A stretch of 16,919 bases of DNA from CAZGMN01 sp964526905. Its GTDB lineage: Bacteria; Acidobacteriota; Aminicenantia; Aminicenantales; Aminicenantaceae. Below the pieces are notes generated by a model. That model saw nothing but the letters and a program-made list of their open reading frames with translations, was not told where the DNA came from and searched no databases. The DNA lies in contig CAZGMN010000041.1 in the NCBI GenBank assembly GCA_964526905.1, positions 1 to 16,919 of the forward strand, read 5' to 3'. Both the position numbers and the translations under genes were made by a program. How positions within the stretch are numbered: position 1 is the first letter of the stretch; every line of letters begins with the position of its first letter. Shown here piece after piece: positions 7,657-15,143 of this stretch.

Positions 7657-8859
7657 ATGCCGACGATAGAAATAAAACCTGGTGTCCATTGGATTGGAGT
7701 CAACGACCGAACCACAGACCTTTTCGAAGGCATGTGGCCCATCACCAGAGAGGGAGTTTCCTACAACTCCTATTTCATCGATGATGAGAAGAAAGCCGTC
7801 ATCGACGTCATCAAATCTTTCAAGGGAGACGAATATCTTGACCAAATCGATGAGTTGACAGACGTCTCAAAGATTGATTATGTTGTCCTCAACCACATGG
7901 AGCCCGACCATTCTGGGCTCATCAGGACATTGAGAAGGATTGCTCCCCGGGTCACGATTCTGGGCTCGGCAAAAACAAAGGAGATGCTCGAAAGCTTCTT
8001 TTCCATAAGAGAAAACGTGCGCGTTGTTGGCGACGGCGAAAGTCTTTCTTTGGGCAAAAAGACGCTGAAGTTCTTTTCCACTCCTTTTCTCCACTGGCCC
8101 GAGACAATGATGACCTATGAGCTTTCGCAACGGATTCTCTTTTCCTGCGATGCTTTTGGCGGCTATGGCGCTCTGCGAGGCGCTATCTTTGATGATGAAT
8201 GCCGAGACTTTGACTTTTACCAGAAAGAATCTCTCCGCTACTATGTGAACATCGTCGCTAATTTCAGCCAGAGGGTGTTGAGCGCTATCGAAAAGTTGGC
8301 AAACATTCAGGTTGAGGTCATTGCTCCCTCTCACGGACTCATCTGGCGCAAGAATCCTTCCCTTATCGTCAACCTCTACAAGAAATGGGCGGAGTATGCA
8401 AGCCTCAAAACTGAGCCCGGAATCACCCTCATCTACGGCTCAATGTACGGCAATACGGAGCAGATGATGAACGCCGTGGCTCAGGGGATATCCCGCACCG
8501 CGGTTCCGCTCGAAATCTTCGATGCTTCCCGGACCCATGCCAGCTACATCCTCCCTTCTCTCTGGACAAAGAGGGGAGTCATGATCGGGGCTCCGACCTA
8601 TGAAGTCAGGCTTTTTCCTCCAGTTGAGGAGATTTTGACCATGGCCGCGCGCAAGCACATCAAAAATAAAAAGGCCGCCTATTTTGGAAGCTACGGCTGG
8701 AGCGGCGGTGCCAAGAAGAACATTGAAGGGATTATCCAGCAGCTCAAGTGGGAGCTGGTCGAGACGTTGGAGTTTGTTGGATGTCCCAGCTATGAAGACT
8801 TGAAAAAAGGAGAAGAGTTTGGTAAAAAATTTGCCGAGCTGATCGGAAGAGAGGAGTAA
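7657..8859 (+). CDS. FprA-type flavodiiron protein (A-type flavoprotein)
   Basis: This 400-residue cytoplasmic protein has a metallo-beta-lactamase-like diiron domain (about 1-250) and a flavodoxin domain (about 254-398). All expected iron ligands are seen: H80, E82, D84 and H85 in HMEPDH, then H146, D165 and H226. The FMN phosphate loop is GSMYGNT (261-267). Such proteins reduce oxygen to water or NO to N2O using electrons from rubredoxin or another carrier, protecting anaerobes from oxidative or nitrosative stress. No rubredoxin gene is adjacent, and no C-terminal rubredoxin or flavin reductase domain is fused. The start is firm, with AAAGGAGG 8-9 bases before the ATG. It lies 64 bases after the glycerate kinase gene; the two need not share a function. 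Confidence 0.95.
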   Translation: MPTIEIKPGVHWIGVNDRTTDLFEGMWPITREGVSYNSYFIDDEKKAVIDVIKSFKGDEYLDQIDELTDVSKIDYVVLNHMEPDHSGLIRTLRRIAPRVTILGSAKTKEMLESFFSIRENVRVVGDGESLSLGKKTLKFFSTPFLHWPETMMTYELSQRILFSCDAFGGYGALRGAIFDDECRDFDFYQKESLRYYVNIVANFSQRVLSAIEKLANIQVEVIAPSHGLIWRKNPSLIVNLYKKWAEYASLKTEPGITLIYGSMYGNTEQMMNAVAQGISRTAVPLEIFDASRTHASYILPSLWTKRGVMIGAPTYEVRLFPPVEEILTMAARKHIKNKKAAYFGSYGWSGGAKKNIEGIIQQLKWELVETLEFVGCPSYEDLKKGEEFGKKFAELIGREE

Positions 8860-8862
8860 GAA

Positions 8863-8899
8863 CTATCTTCCAGAATTCAGAGGAAGTGTGCTAAGATAG
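8863..8899. other. Inverted repeat between the flavodiiron and small unknown genes
   Basis: A perfect 7-base inverted repeat (CTATCTT at 8863-8869, AAGATAG at 8893-8899) encloses a smaller overlapping one (CTTCC at 8867-8871, GGAAG at 8882-8886). There is no T-run after it, so an intrinsic terminator is not supported. It may be an operator or an mRNA hairpin upstream of the next ribosome binding site, or chance. Confidence 0.3.
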
Positions 8900-8925
8900 G
8901 CAATATCAATTCTTAGAGGTGGAGA

Positions 8926-9390
8926 ATGTCTGAAGATGAATGGAAACAGACTTTAGCCCAATGCTTTGAAGAGCTGAGAGTTATTGAAGAATGCAGGGCC
9001 GAGACTCCAGAAAACTTCAAACAGTTTTGCGAATTCATCGTCGATCCGGCGTTTGAGAGCTTGGCTGAGGAGCTGAGAAAGTATGAGATTAAATCGAGGT
9101 TAAGGAGAGTAAAGGGCAAGTCGATCGCTTTTCAGGTGAATTTTCCCAAGTCAAGAATTGACAACTTCCACTACCTGATTTGCCTCCCTAAGAATTCTTT
9201 TGAGCTCAGATTGAAACTGCGGATAAGGGGAAGGAAGAGCAAAAAAAGCAAAATCGAGGAAAAGGAGCTGCCCTTCATGAAGAATGTTTTGCCTTCAGAT
9301 ATCTTGAAGTTGAAGAAAGAGGACCTTATCCAGGATGTGATTAAGCATTATAGAAGTTTCAGCGTCGAGGCTCTGACAAAGCCGGAGTAG
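8926..9390 (+). CDS. Hypothetical protein, small soluble, charged
   Basis: This 154-residue protein is not recognised. It has no signal peptide or membrane segment. The N-terminal third is acidic and helical, with DPAFESLAEEL at about 46-56. The middle looks like beta strands (about 68-106, with IAFQVNFP and FHYLICLP). A basic stretch rich in Arg and Lys follows (about 104-118), then a helical C-terminus. The start is supported by a purine-rich GAGGTGGAG just upstream of the ATG at 8926. It follows the flavodiiron gene by 66 bases in the same direction and could be cotranscribed with it, which is the only functional hint. The composition is similar to its neighbours. Confidence 0.7.
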   Translation: MSEDEWKQTLAQCFEELRVIEECRAETPENFKQFCEFIVDPAFESLAEELRKYEIKSRLRRVKGKSIAFQVNFPKSRIDNFHYLICLPKNSFELRLKLRIRGRKSKKSKIEEKELPFMKNVLPSDILKLKKEDLIQDVIKHYRSFSVEALTKPE

Positions 9391-9393
9391 AAA

Positions 9394-9430
9394 AGGGAAC
9401 TTTTTTCTGCTCCCTCATTTCGATTTTTTC
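9394..9430 (+). terminator. Weak intrinsic terminator candidate
   Basis: AGGGA (9394-9398) pairs with TCCCT (9411-9415), with a further C-G pair beyond one mismatch. The loop is T-rich and a run of six T begins about nine bases after the stem. The stem is short and the T-run is displaced, so this is only a weak candidate. The remaining intergenic sequence up to 9550 is A+T rich with no other clear element. Confidence 0.3.
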
Positions 9431-9550
9431 CATCCCTGAACCAGATTCCAATATAAAACATGAGTTTTGTTAAAAGTCTCGTATTTAAGAAATTTAGAGA
9501 ACAAACGATTGAAATAAAAAAATAGATTTGTTAATTTTTGTCTCTTTTCG

Positions 9551-10726
9551 ATGGAAAATAAGAGATTAGCTCCTGGAATAGTCGCTATTCAATTCCTGGT
9601 CTTGATTTCTTATTCTTCTGTGGCCATTCTGACTCTTCTCTCTCTCTATTTCGAGCACTTGGGGGGCAGCCCGCGGCAAATCGGCTTTTTGATGGGACTT
9701 TTTTCCCTTGCTGGTTTTCTCTCCCGGCCTTTTGGCGGCTGGCTCTTGGCCAGAATTGACCCCAGGAAGGTTGTCGGCACAAGCCTTGTCCTTCTTGTGC
9801 TCATCACAGCCCTCTACCTTTTCATCAGGAAGCTCGATTGGTATACAGCTTTCGTTAGAGCCATCCATGGTTTTACCTTTTCTGTTTTTATCCTGGCAGC
9901 ACTCTTGATCGCTGTTCTGTTGTCGAGTGAGAAGGAGAGGGCTTATGCCATTGGAGTTGTCTCCACAGGATTCATGCTTCCTCTGCTTTTTGCGCCTTTT
10001 ATCGGCGAAGTCGTAATAAAGAGATTTGGCTATTTCCCATTTTTTTTGACCGCAATCCTATTCGCTGCCATTCCGCTTGCCTATTATTTTTTTACCAGGA
10101 TTGAGATTCCTCGCTTTTTAGAGGAGTCAAAAGCTCGGAGCACGGGATACCTGCGTTTGTTGCTGCAGAGAAGAATCTACTCGATTTTTTTTCTGAGTTT
10201 TATCTTCGAGGTCGGATTAAACTCCAGCTTGGCTTTTGTCCCTCTTCTTACTGAGGGCAAGTCATCGATGCGGGCCGGCTTTTTTTACACCTTCCTCGGC
10301 TTAACAGCGGTGCTGATGAGGGTCTATGGCGGGAGCCGCTTCAAATTTTGGGGAAGCCCAAGATTGCTTCTTCCTGCCTTCTATTTTCTTGCAGGGGGAG
10401 GGATTTTGACCTCTCTGGCTTCTAATGATTTTCTTCTTGCGTTTTCGGCTGTCATTTGGGGAATCGGAACCGGAATTCTTTACCCCCATCTCACAGCCCT
10501 TGTTGTCGAAGGAGTCCCTTCAAGAGACAGAGGCAAAGTTTTGGGCCTTTTTGCCTCTTCCGTAGATTTAGGTTTAGCCCTCGGCCCCCTTTTTTTCGGT
10601 GCTCTCTCCAATTCTCTTGGATTTAGGAATACATTTCTTCTTTTTGCCCTCTTTATTTTTCTCTCTTCGACCGGCCTGGTTTTGATTGGAAAGCCAGCGC
10701 TTTTCAAGGTCAAGGCCAAGAGTTAA
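9551..10726 (+). CDS. Major facilitator superfamily transporter
   Basis: This 391-residue inner-membrane protein has about twelve hydrophobic segments in two halves joined by a basic loop near residues 195-205. The loop after the second segment resembles MFS motif A: GFLMG, then SRPFGGWLLARIDPRK (about 58-73). The late segments carry Gly- and Pro-rich stretches typical of the superfamily (GIGTGILYPHLTAL, LGLALGPLFFGAL). It is probably a drug or metabolite exporter, but the substrate is not predictable. There is no Shine-Dalgarno sequence before the ATG at 9551. An upstream TTGAAA (9509-9514) is the only promoter-like hexamer noted, and no good -10 was found. It converges on the radical SAM gene, and the 53 bases between them hold nothing clear. 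Confidence 0.88.
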   Translation: MENKRLAPGIVAIQFLVLISYSSVAILTLLSLYFEHLGGSPRQIGFLMGLFSLAGFLSRPFGGWLLARIDPRKVVGTSLVLLVLITALYLFIRKLDWYTAFVRAIHGFTFSVFILAALLIAVLLSSEKERAYAIGVVSTGFMLPLLFAPFIGEVVIKRFGYFPFFLTAILFAAIPLAYYFFTRIEIPRFLEESKARSTGYLRLLLQRRIYSIFFLSFIFEVGLNSSLAFVPLLTEGKSSMRAGFFYTFLGLTAVLMRVYGGSRFKFWGSPRLLLPAFYFLAGGGILTSLASNDFLLAFSAVIWGIGTGILYPHLTALVVEGVPSRDRGKVLGLFASSVDLGLALGPLFFGALSNSLGFRNTFLLFALFIFLSSTGLVLIGKPALFKVKAKS

Positions 10727-10779
10727 AATTGGGATGTTGCTTTCTTATCTAGCAAATGGGAGAGAAGAAAGAGAGCCGA

Positions 10780-11727
10780 TTAAAAACGCCAGATGAGGCG
10801 AAACCTTTCTCGCTTGTCCAGGCGTGTTATTCCTTCTTTTTTTGCTGCTTCCAAAGCATCTTTGTACTCTTCTTCAGAGATTCTCCGGGCAAGGGGAGAG
10901 TTGAGAGGAATTTTGCCGCAAGGATAATACTGGTCCATGATGTTGACATAGGTGTTTTTTGAGATTTTTGAGGAGAGAAAACGCATCACTTCTTTTGTTC
11001 CCGCCCATCCTTGAGGGAGAACAAGGTGCCTCACCAGGAGTCCCTTGAGAGCTATTCCTTTCTCATCGAGCAGCAAATCCCCCACTTGGCGGTGCATTTC
11101 CTTAAAGGCAAGCTTGGCGATTTGGGGATAATCCGGAGCTTGGGAGCATTCTTGGCTGACTTTGCTCTGGCTGTACTTGAAATCGGGCATGTAGATGTCG
11201 AAGATGCCCTCGAGCAGCTTTAAACTCTGGACAGAATCGTAGCCGCCTGTATTGTAGACGAGCGGAACAGAAAGGCCCTTTTCCACGGCGTAAGAGAGGG
11301 CCTTCAGGATCTGAGGGACATAGTGAGTGGGAGTGACAAAGTTGATGTTGTGGCATCCCAATTTCTGGAGTTCGACCATCATCCTGCCCAAAGTTTCGAA
11401 AGAGACTTCCTGGCCCTCACCGAGGTGGCTGATGGAGTAGTTCTGGCAGAAAATACATCGCAGGCCGCAATGAGTCAGAAAAATCGTCCCCGAGCCATGA
11501 CCGCCGACAAGAGGCCTTTCTTCTCCAAAGTGAGGCGAGTAGGAAGAAACTTCAGGCAGGAAGCCGGCCTGGCAGAAGCCTTTCTCTCCCTTGAGGCGGT
11601 TCGCTCCACAATTTCGAGGGCAGAGATGACATTCCTCGAGAATGCGGATGGCCTTCTCTGCATTCTCTTGAAGAAGGCCTTTTTCAAAAGCCCTGATGTA
11701 AGCTGGCTCAAAGCTCTTTGGCGGCAT
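10780..11727 (-). CDS. PflX-like radical SAM protein (COG1313 type)
   Basis: The 315-residue protein carries the radical SAM cluster motif C87-x3-C91-x2-C94 (CGLRCIFC), which binds a 4Fe-4S cluster and S-adenosylmethionine. N-terminal to it are four more Cys residues, C33, C36, C40 and C52 (CHLCPRNC and GFC), which could bind a second metal centre. Other family features are GSGTIFLTHC, HNINFVTPTHYVPQ, YNTGGYDS, IYMPDFKYS and NIMDQY. The group is related to pyruvate formate-lyase activating enzymes, but its physiological target is not established. The frame is open to 11766, yet Met at 11727 is preferred. A TATAAT box lies 9 bases before it inside the longer frame, and family similarity begins soon after. 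No target glycyl radical enzyme is in the window. It is divergent from pgeF. Confidence 0.88.
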   Translation of the reverse strand: MPPKSFEPAYIRAFEKGLLQENAEKAIRILEECHLCPRNCGANRLKGEKGFCQAGFLPEVSSYSPHFGEERPLVGGHGSGTIFLTHCGLRCIFCQNYSISHLGEGQEVSFETLGRMMVELQKLGCHNINFVTPTHYVPQILKALSYAVEKGLSVPLVYNTGGYDSVQSLKLLEGIFDIYMPDFKYSQSKVSQECSQAPDYPQIAKLAFKEMHRQVGDLLLDEKGIALKGLLVRHLVLPQGWAGTKEVMRFLSSKISKNTYVNIMDQYYPCGKIPLNSPLARRISEEEYKDALEAAKKEGITRLDKRERFRLIWRF

Positions 11728-11736
11728 CGCCGAAAA

Positions 11737-11742
11737 ATTATA
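11737..11742 (-). promoter_or_regulatory. Candidate -10 box for the PflX-like gene, near-leaderless
   Basis: A perfect TATAAT on the minus strand ends 9 bases before the preferred ATG at 11727. No Shine-Dalgarno sequence is present in between. No convincing -35 was identified. It supports the shorter start. Confidence 0.4.
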
Positions 11743-11793
11743 CCAGCTTCCGGCGCCAAAGCGCAAAGGAAGAGGTAAGATGACTTTCTTATT

Positions 11794-11821
11794 TTGATTT
11801 TATACCTTCAATTTATATAAT
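11794..11821 (+). promoter_or_regulatory. Candidate sigma-70 type promoter of pgeF
   Basis: TTGATT (11794-11799) is followed after 16 bases by a perfect TATAAT (11816-11821), and it points toward pgeF. The predicted leader is about 77 bases. No long stem-loop or riboswitch is evident in that leader. Confidence 0.5.
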
Positions 11822-11904
11822 AAGAAATTCTCAACTAAAAGTTCGGCTCATTTCAATGGATTTTTCGTTCTCTCCAGAATCTGAGATGGGCAGGGTGAAT
11901 GAAG

Positions 11905-12606
11905 ATGAAGAAGCTTGACCGGGAAGATTTTTTGACCATCCCTCGCCTCGAGCGAGTTCCCTTCCTTGTCCACGGCTTTGGAACATGCCGCTTCAAAGAA
12001 AGAGAATTCAAGAAAAGAAAGGAATGGAAGGATTTTAAGCTCCTTTTCCTCGATCAAATCCATTCTGATTTCGTGCGCTTGATCGATAAGGTCTCCCCAA
12101 AAAAAGCAAAGGGAGATGCCATGGTGACCAAGGTCCCTTCTCTGCTGCTGATCATCAAGACAGCGGATTGCCTCCCTGCTTTAATTGTCGACGAATCCCA
12201 GAAAGTCATTGCCGCTGTCCATTGCGGCTGGAAGGGAACATCGAAAAAAGTCATTCAAAGAGCCATCCAGAAAATGAAAGACAATTATGGCAGCGACCCT
12301 TCGACTCTTCAGGTGGGCTTGGGACCCTGCATCGGTTCCGAATGCTACGAAGTCGGAAATGATGTCTTCCAGAGTTTTGCGAAAGACAGCCATGCCCAGA
12401 AATTTTTTCGATATCATCCTTTTCGAAAAGGGAAATATCTCTTCGACTTGAGAGGGGCAAACCTTTCTCAGCTTCGAAGAATGGGAGTCAAGGAGGGAAA
12501 TGTTTTTTCGATTGCACTCTGCACCCATTGTGACCAGAACTTTCTCTCATTCCGGAGGGATAAGAAAGCAGCGAGAATGTTAAGCTTTATAGGGATAAAA
12601 TATTAG
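11905..12606 (+). CDS. pgeF: Peptidoglycan editing factor PgeF (YfiH/YlmD laccase-domain family)
   Basis: From the preferred start the protein is 233 residues, the usual length. Numbering from the longer start at 11899, the family zinc ligands are H55 (QIHSD), C91 (KTADCLP) and H108 (AVHCGWKG). Other conserved stretches are DAMVT, GLGPCIGSECYEVG and the C-terminal CTHCD. Members have been described as multicopper-like polyphenol oxidases, as purine nucleoside processing enzymes, and in E. coli as an editing factor that removes wrongly built cell-wall precursors. The exact activity here is open. The second Met codon at 11905 is chosen because AGGGTG lies 7 bases before it but only 1 base before the ATG at 11899. 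The gene stands alone downstream of its own promoter. Confidence 0.9.
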   Translation: MKKLDREDFLTIPRLERVPFLVHGFGTCRFKEREFKKRKEWKDFKLLFLDQIHSDFVRLIDKVSPKKAKGDAMVTKVPSLLLIIKTADCLPALIVDESQKVIAAVHCGWKGTSKKVIQRAIQKMKDNYGSDPSTLQVGLGPCIGSECYEVGNDVFQSFAKDSHAQKFFRYHPFRKGKYLFDLRGANLSQLRRMGVKEGNVFSIALCTHCDQNFLSFRRDKKAARMLSFIGIKY

Positions 12607-12627
12607 GAAACTATTTTATATTGCCAA

Positions 12628-12707
12628 GCGAAGGCAGAGTGGCGAGAAAGCCGTGTGAAAGGCTGAGCGGGCGTTGCGAGGAGCGAAGAAGATTCCCCGC
12701 TTCGCTC
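12628..12707 (+). repeat. Dispersed intergenic repeat, copy 3, with hairpin
   Basis: The core at 12628-12672 is the reverse complement of copy 1 (31-75), with one gap and scattered substitutions. Next to it lies a perfect 8-base inverted repeat, GAGCGAAG (12681-12688) and CTTCGCTC (12700-12707), with an 11-base loop. It occupies most of the 229-base gap between pgeF and purC. It is visibly richer in G+C than the A+T-rich sequence around it, which fits an inserted element. There is no T-run after the hairpin, so it is not a standard terminator. Confidence 0.7.
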
Positions 12708-12796
12708 GGAACAAGCTGCGCAATCTTTCGAAGGGTTAGGAGACAAAGCTTGCGTTTTTTTGAATTACCTATCCTGAGTGTTCGTCTACCTTTTAG

Positions 12797-12825
12797 TTGC
12801 TTTTTAAATTTATTTTTTTTATCCT
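12797..12825 (+). promoter_or_regulatory. Weak promoter candidate upstream of purC
   Basis: TTGCTT (12797-12802) and TATCCT (12820-12825) are 17 bases apart, matching the consensus at 3 and 4 of 6 positions. The -10 would lie only 10 bases before the purC ATG, and purC lacks a Shine-Dalgarno sequence, so the transcript would be nearly leaderless. The surrounding sequence is T-rich and chance is possible. Confidence 0.3.
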
Positions 12826-12835
12826 TTAGCTAACC

Positions 12836-13726
12836 ATGCCAGAAACATTTCAAAAGATATCAATTCCAGAGCTTAACCTTTATAAAAAAGGGAAAGTTCG
12901 AGATGTCTATGAGGTCGAGGACAAGCTTCTTATCGTTGCTTCGGATCGCATCTCTGCCTTTGATTATGTTCTTCCCTCTCTTGTTCCGGAAAAGGGGAAA
13001 ATTTTAACCCAGCTCTCCAAATTCTGGTTTGATTACACCGCTCTTGTTTGCCCCAATCATCTGCTGACAGCCGAAATAGATGAATTTCCCCCCTTGCTTA
13101 TTAAGTACAGGCAACTTTTAGAGAAGAGGTCGATGCTGGTCAAGAAGACAGAAGTCGTTCCGGTTGAATGCGTTATCCGAGGATATCTTGCAGGCTCAGG
13201 TTGGAAGGATTATAAGGCTACGGGCAAGATAAGCGGGGTCAAGCTTCCTCCTGGTCTGAAAGAGGCTGACCGTCTGGAACAGGTCATTTTTACTCCGGCC
13301 ACAAAAGCGCAAGAAGGGCATGATCAAAACATATCTTTCAAAGAGATGCAGAAGCTTGTTGGCTCTGAACTTGCCCGCGGCATAAAAAAAATAAGCATAA
13401 AGCTCTATCAGAAAGCTTCTTTTCATGCGCTCAAAAAGGGAATCATCATTGCCGATACAAAATTCGAATTCGGCCTTCGAAACGGCGAACTCCTTGTTAT
13501 CGATGAAATTTTTACTCCAGACTCTTCTCGATTCTGGCCTTTGGCCAGCTATTCTCCCGGAAAGCCCCAGCCGAGCCTGGATAAGCAGTTTGTTCGTGAT
13601 TACTTGGAGAGCACGGCTTGGGATAAAAAATCTCCGCCGCCTCCTTTGCCCCAGCCGATTATCAAACAAACGGCTGAACGTTACTTTGAAATCTATCGCC
13701 TCTTAAGCGGAAGGAATGAGCTATGA
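12836..13726 (+). CDS. purC: Phosphoribosylaminoimidazole-succinocarboxamide synthase
   Basis: This 296-residue cytoplasmic enzyme joins CAIR and aspartate using ATP to form SAICAR in purine biosynthesis. Conserved motifs are GKVRDVY (19-25), ASDRISAFDYVLP, VVPVECVIRGYLAGSGWKDY, the ATP and substrate loop FTPATKAQEGHDQNIS, IADTKFEFG, and IDEIFTPDSSRFWP near the C-terminus. The length is in the range of the longer bacterial and yeast-like form. No other pur gene is visible. It is the first gene of a tight plus-strand cluster, and its stop codon overlaps the start of the PHP gene by 4 bases. There is no Shine-Dalgarno sequence before the ATG. Confidence 0.97.
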   Translation: MPETFQKISIPELNLYKKGKVRDVYEVEDKLLIVASDRISAFDYVLPSLVPEKGKILTQLSKFWFDYTALVCPNHLLTAEIDEFPPLLIKYRQLLEKRSMLVKKTEVVPVECVIRGYLAGSGWKDYKATGKISGVKLPPGLKEADRLEQVIFTPATKAQEGHDQNISFKEMQKLVGSELARGIKKISIKLYQKASFHALKKGIIIADTKFEFGLRNGELLVIDEIFTPDSSRFWPLASYSPGKPQPSLDKQFVRDYLESTAWDKKSPPPPLPQPIIKQTAERYFEIYRLLSGRNEL

Positions 13727-14607
13727 ACAAGGGAAAAGTTGATTTGCATATTCATTCCAATAAAAGCAGCGACGGAGATCTTTCTCCTTTTCATATCATC
13801 CAGCTGGCAAAAGAAAACGGGCTGAGAGCGATCTCGATCTCCGATCATGACACAGTGGCCGCTTATCCCAGAGCCTTAGAGGTGGGTGAGGAAGAGGGAG
13901 TAGAGGTTATCCCCAGCATTGAGCTCACGACCCTTTTCCGCGGCCGTGAATTCCATCTCCTCCTGCCCTTCGTCAACTGGAGAAAGAAAATTATCTTCAA
14001 TCTTATTGACCGAGTCTCTGAGGCAAGGATTAAAGAAGCGAGAGAGCGTGTTGAGAAATTGCAGAAAATCGGCTTTGATATCAGCTGGAAGGAGATTGCC
14101 AAAAAGTCAAAAGAAAGTCCCCCTCTGGGTGTAGCCATTGCCCAGATCATGCTCGACAACCCGGAGAATAAGGGCAATCCTTTGTTAGAAAAATATTTAA
14201 AAGACAAGAATCGCCGCTTCGCTCCCTACCTATTTTATGAGGACTATTTCATGGAGGGGAAGCCGGCCTGGATTCCGAAGAAAAACCTGAGCTTATTAGA
14301 AGCTCTCAACCTCGCTCCGCTGACAGAGGGAGTCCCGGTGCTTGCCCATCCTGGGGCCTACTTTCAACGAGCTTCGAGAGAAGACCTCGAAATTTTGAAG
14401 GAGAATGGATTGAGGGGACTCGAAGTTTATACTTCTTATCACGAGCCATCCCAGACAGAGTTTTATAAAAAATTGGCGGAAGAGCTTGACCTCGTCCCGA
14501 CAGCCGGCTCTGATTTTCATGGCAAAATAAAGCCTCATATTCCCTTTGGCTCAATCACAGACGGTGAGTACTGGATGGTTGAAGAATTGAGGAAGAGGAA
14601 GGGGTGA
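13723..14607 (+). CDS. PHP-domain phosphoesterase
   Basis: This 294-residue protein is of the PHP family. Metal-binding positions are visible: H9 and H11 (DLHIH), D41 and H42 (SDHDT), E67 (PSIELT), H78, an HPG motif at about 206-208, and the C-terminal GSDFHG (about 265-270). A helical insert lies between E67 and the HPG motif, as in the TrpH/YciV subgroup. That subgroup acts on 3',5'-nucleoside bisphosphates or the 5' ends of short RNAs, so a nucleotide or RNA-end phosphoesterase role is inferred but not certain. The start overlaps the purC stop as ATGA, with GGAAGGAATGAG upstream, which indicates translational coupling. Confidence 0.88.
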   Translation: MNKGKVDLHIHSNKSSDGDLSPFHIIQLAKENGLRAISISDHDTVAAYPRALEVGEEEGVEVIPSIELTTLFRGREFHLLLPFVNWRKKIIFNLIDRVSEARIKEARERVEKLQKIGFDISWKEIAKKSKESPPLGVAIAQIMLDNPENKGNPLLEKYLKDKNRRFAPYLFYEDYFMEGKPAWIPKKNLSLLEALNLAPLTEGVPVLAHPGAYFQRASREDLEILKENGLRGLEVYTSYHEPSQTEFYKKLAEELDLVPTAGSDFHGKIKPHIPFGSITDGEYWMVEELRKRKG

Positions 14608-14612
14608 AAGGA

Positions 14613-15143
14613 ATGAATTGGCTTGACATTATTTTGCTCGCCATCTTGATTGCAGGCACACTCGTCGGAATCATCAAAGGTTTCTTAAGGCAGGTTTTCG
14701 GTATCCTGGCGGTTGTCATCGGCGTGATTCTGGCCCTCAGTTTTTACTCACGCTTTTCCTGGATTTATCTTCGGCTGACCTCTAATCAGCTCTTGGCGAA
14801 TTTCCTTGGCTTTGTGACCATTTTTATAGCCGTCTTCGGCTTGGGCCTGGCCGCTTCCTACATGTTTTCAAAGCTGGCCAAGGGCCAATTGATGATACTC
14901 GATAATGTCCTCGGAGGATTTTTTGGCCTTCTGACAGGGCTTCTTGTCTGCGGAGTGATTGTCTTTGCTCTGTCAGCCTTTCCCCTAAACAAAAAAGTTT
15001 TGAAGGAATCCCGGCTCTCTCACCTTTCTTTGAGAATGACCAAGATTGCGGTGAGCTTGATCCCCAAGGAGCTCAGGGAGAAATTCAAGGAAACATATCA
15101 AGAAATCATAAAGAAGGTGGGTAAAGATGGAAAAGAAATTTGA
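14613..15143 (+). CDS. cvpA: CvpA family membrane protein
   Basis: From this start the protein is 176 residues, beginning MNWLDIILL, a typical CvpA opening. Four membrane segments lie at about 4-24, 29-45, 61-85 and 96-122, followed by a basic helical tail. GIIKGFLRQVFGI between the first two segments fits the family. A GTG at 14604 overlapping the PHP stop would add three residues. The ATG at 14613 is preferred because GGAAGGGG lies 8 bases upstream and the resulting N-terminus is the usual one. CvpA is needed for colicin V production in E. coli and sits with purF there; its molecular function is still unclear. Here again it neighbours a purine gene. Confidence 0.88.
   Translation: MNWLDIILLAILIAGTLVGIIKGFLRQVFGILAVVIGVILALSFYSRFSWIYLRLTSNQLLANFLGFVTIFIAVFGLGLAASYMFSKLAKGQLMILDNVLGGFFGLLTGLLVCGVIVFALSAFPLNKKVLKESRLSHLSLRMTKIAVSLIPKELREKFKETYQEIIKKVGKDGKEI

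Noticed and set aside
10737..10755. TTGCT and AGCAA hairpin between the MFS and radical SAM genes
   Set aside because: It has five A+T-rich pairs and no T-run, which is at chance level.
11856..11918. A 20-codon upstream frame overlapping the pgeF start, which could be a leader peptide
   Set aside because: It has no ribosome binding site and an ordinary composition, and no attenuator-like hairpins were seen. Nothing beyond position supports it.
12621..12833. A 70-codon open frame between pgeF and purC
   Set aside because: It lies mostly on the dispersed repeat, has low-complexity Arg-rich and Phe-rich sequence, and has no ribosome binding site. It is a by-product of the repeat.
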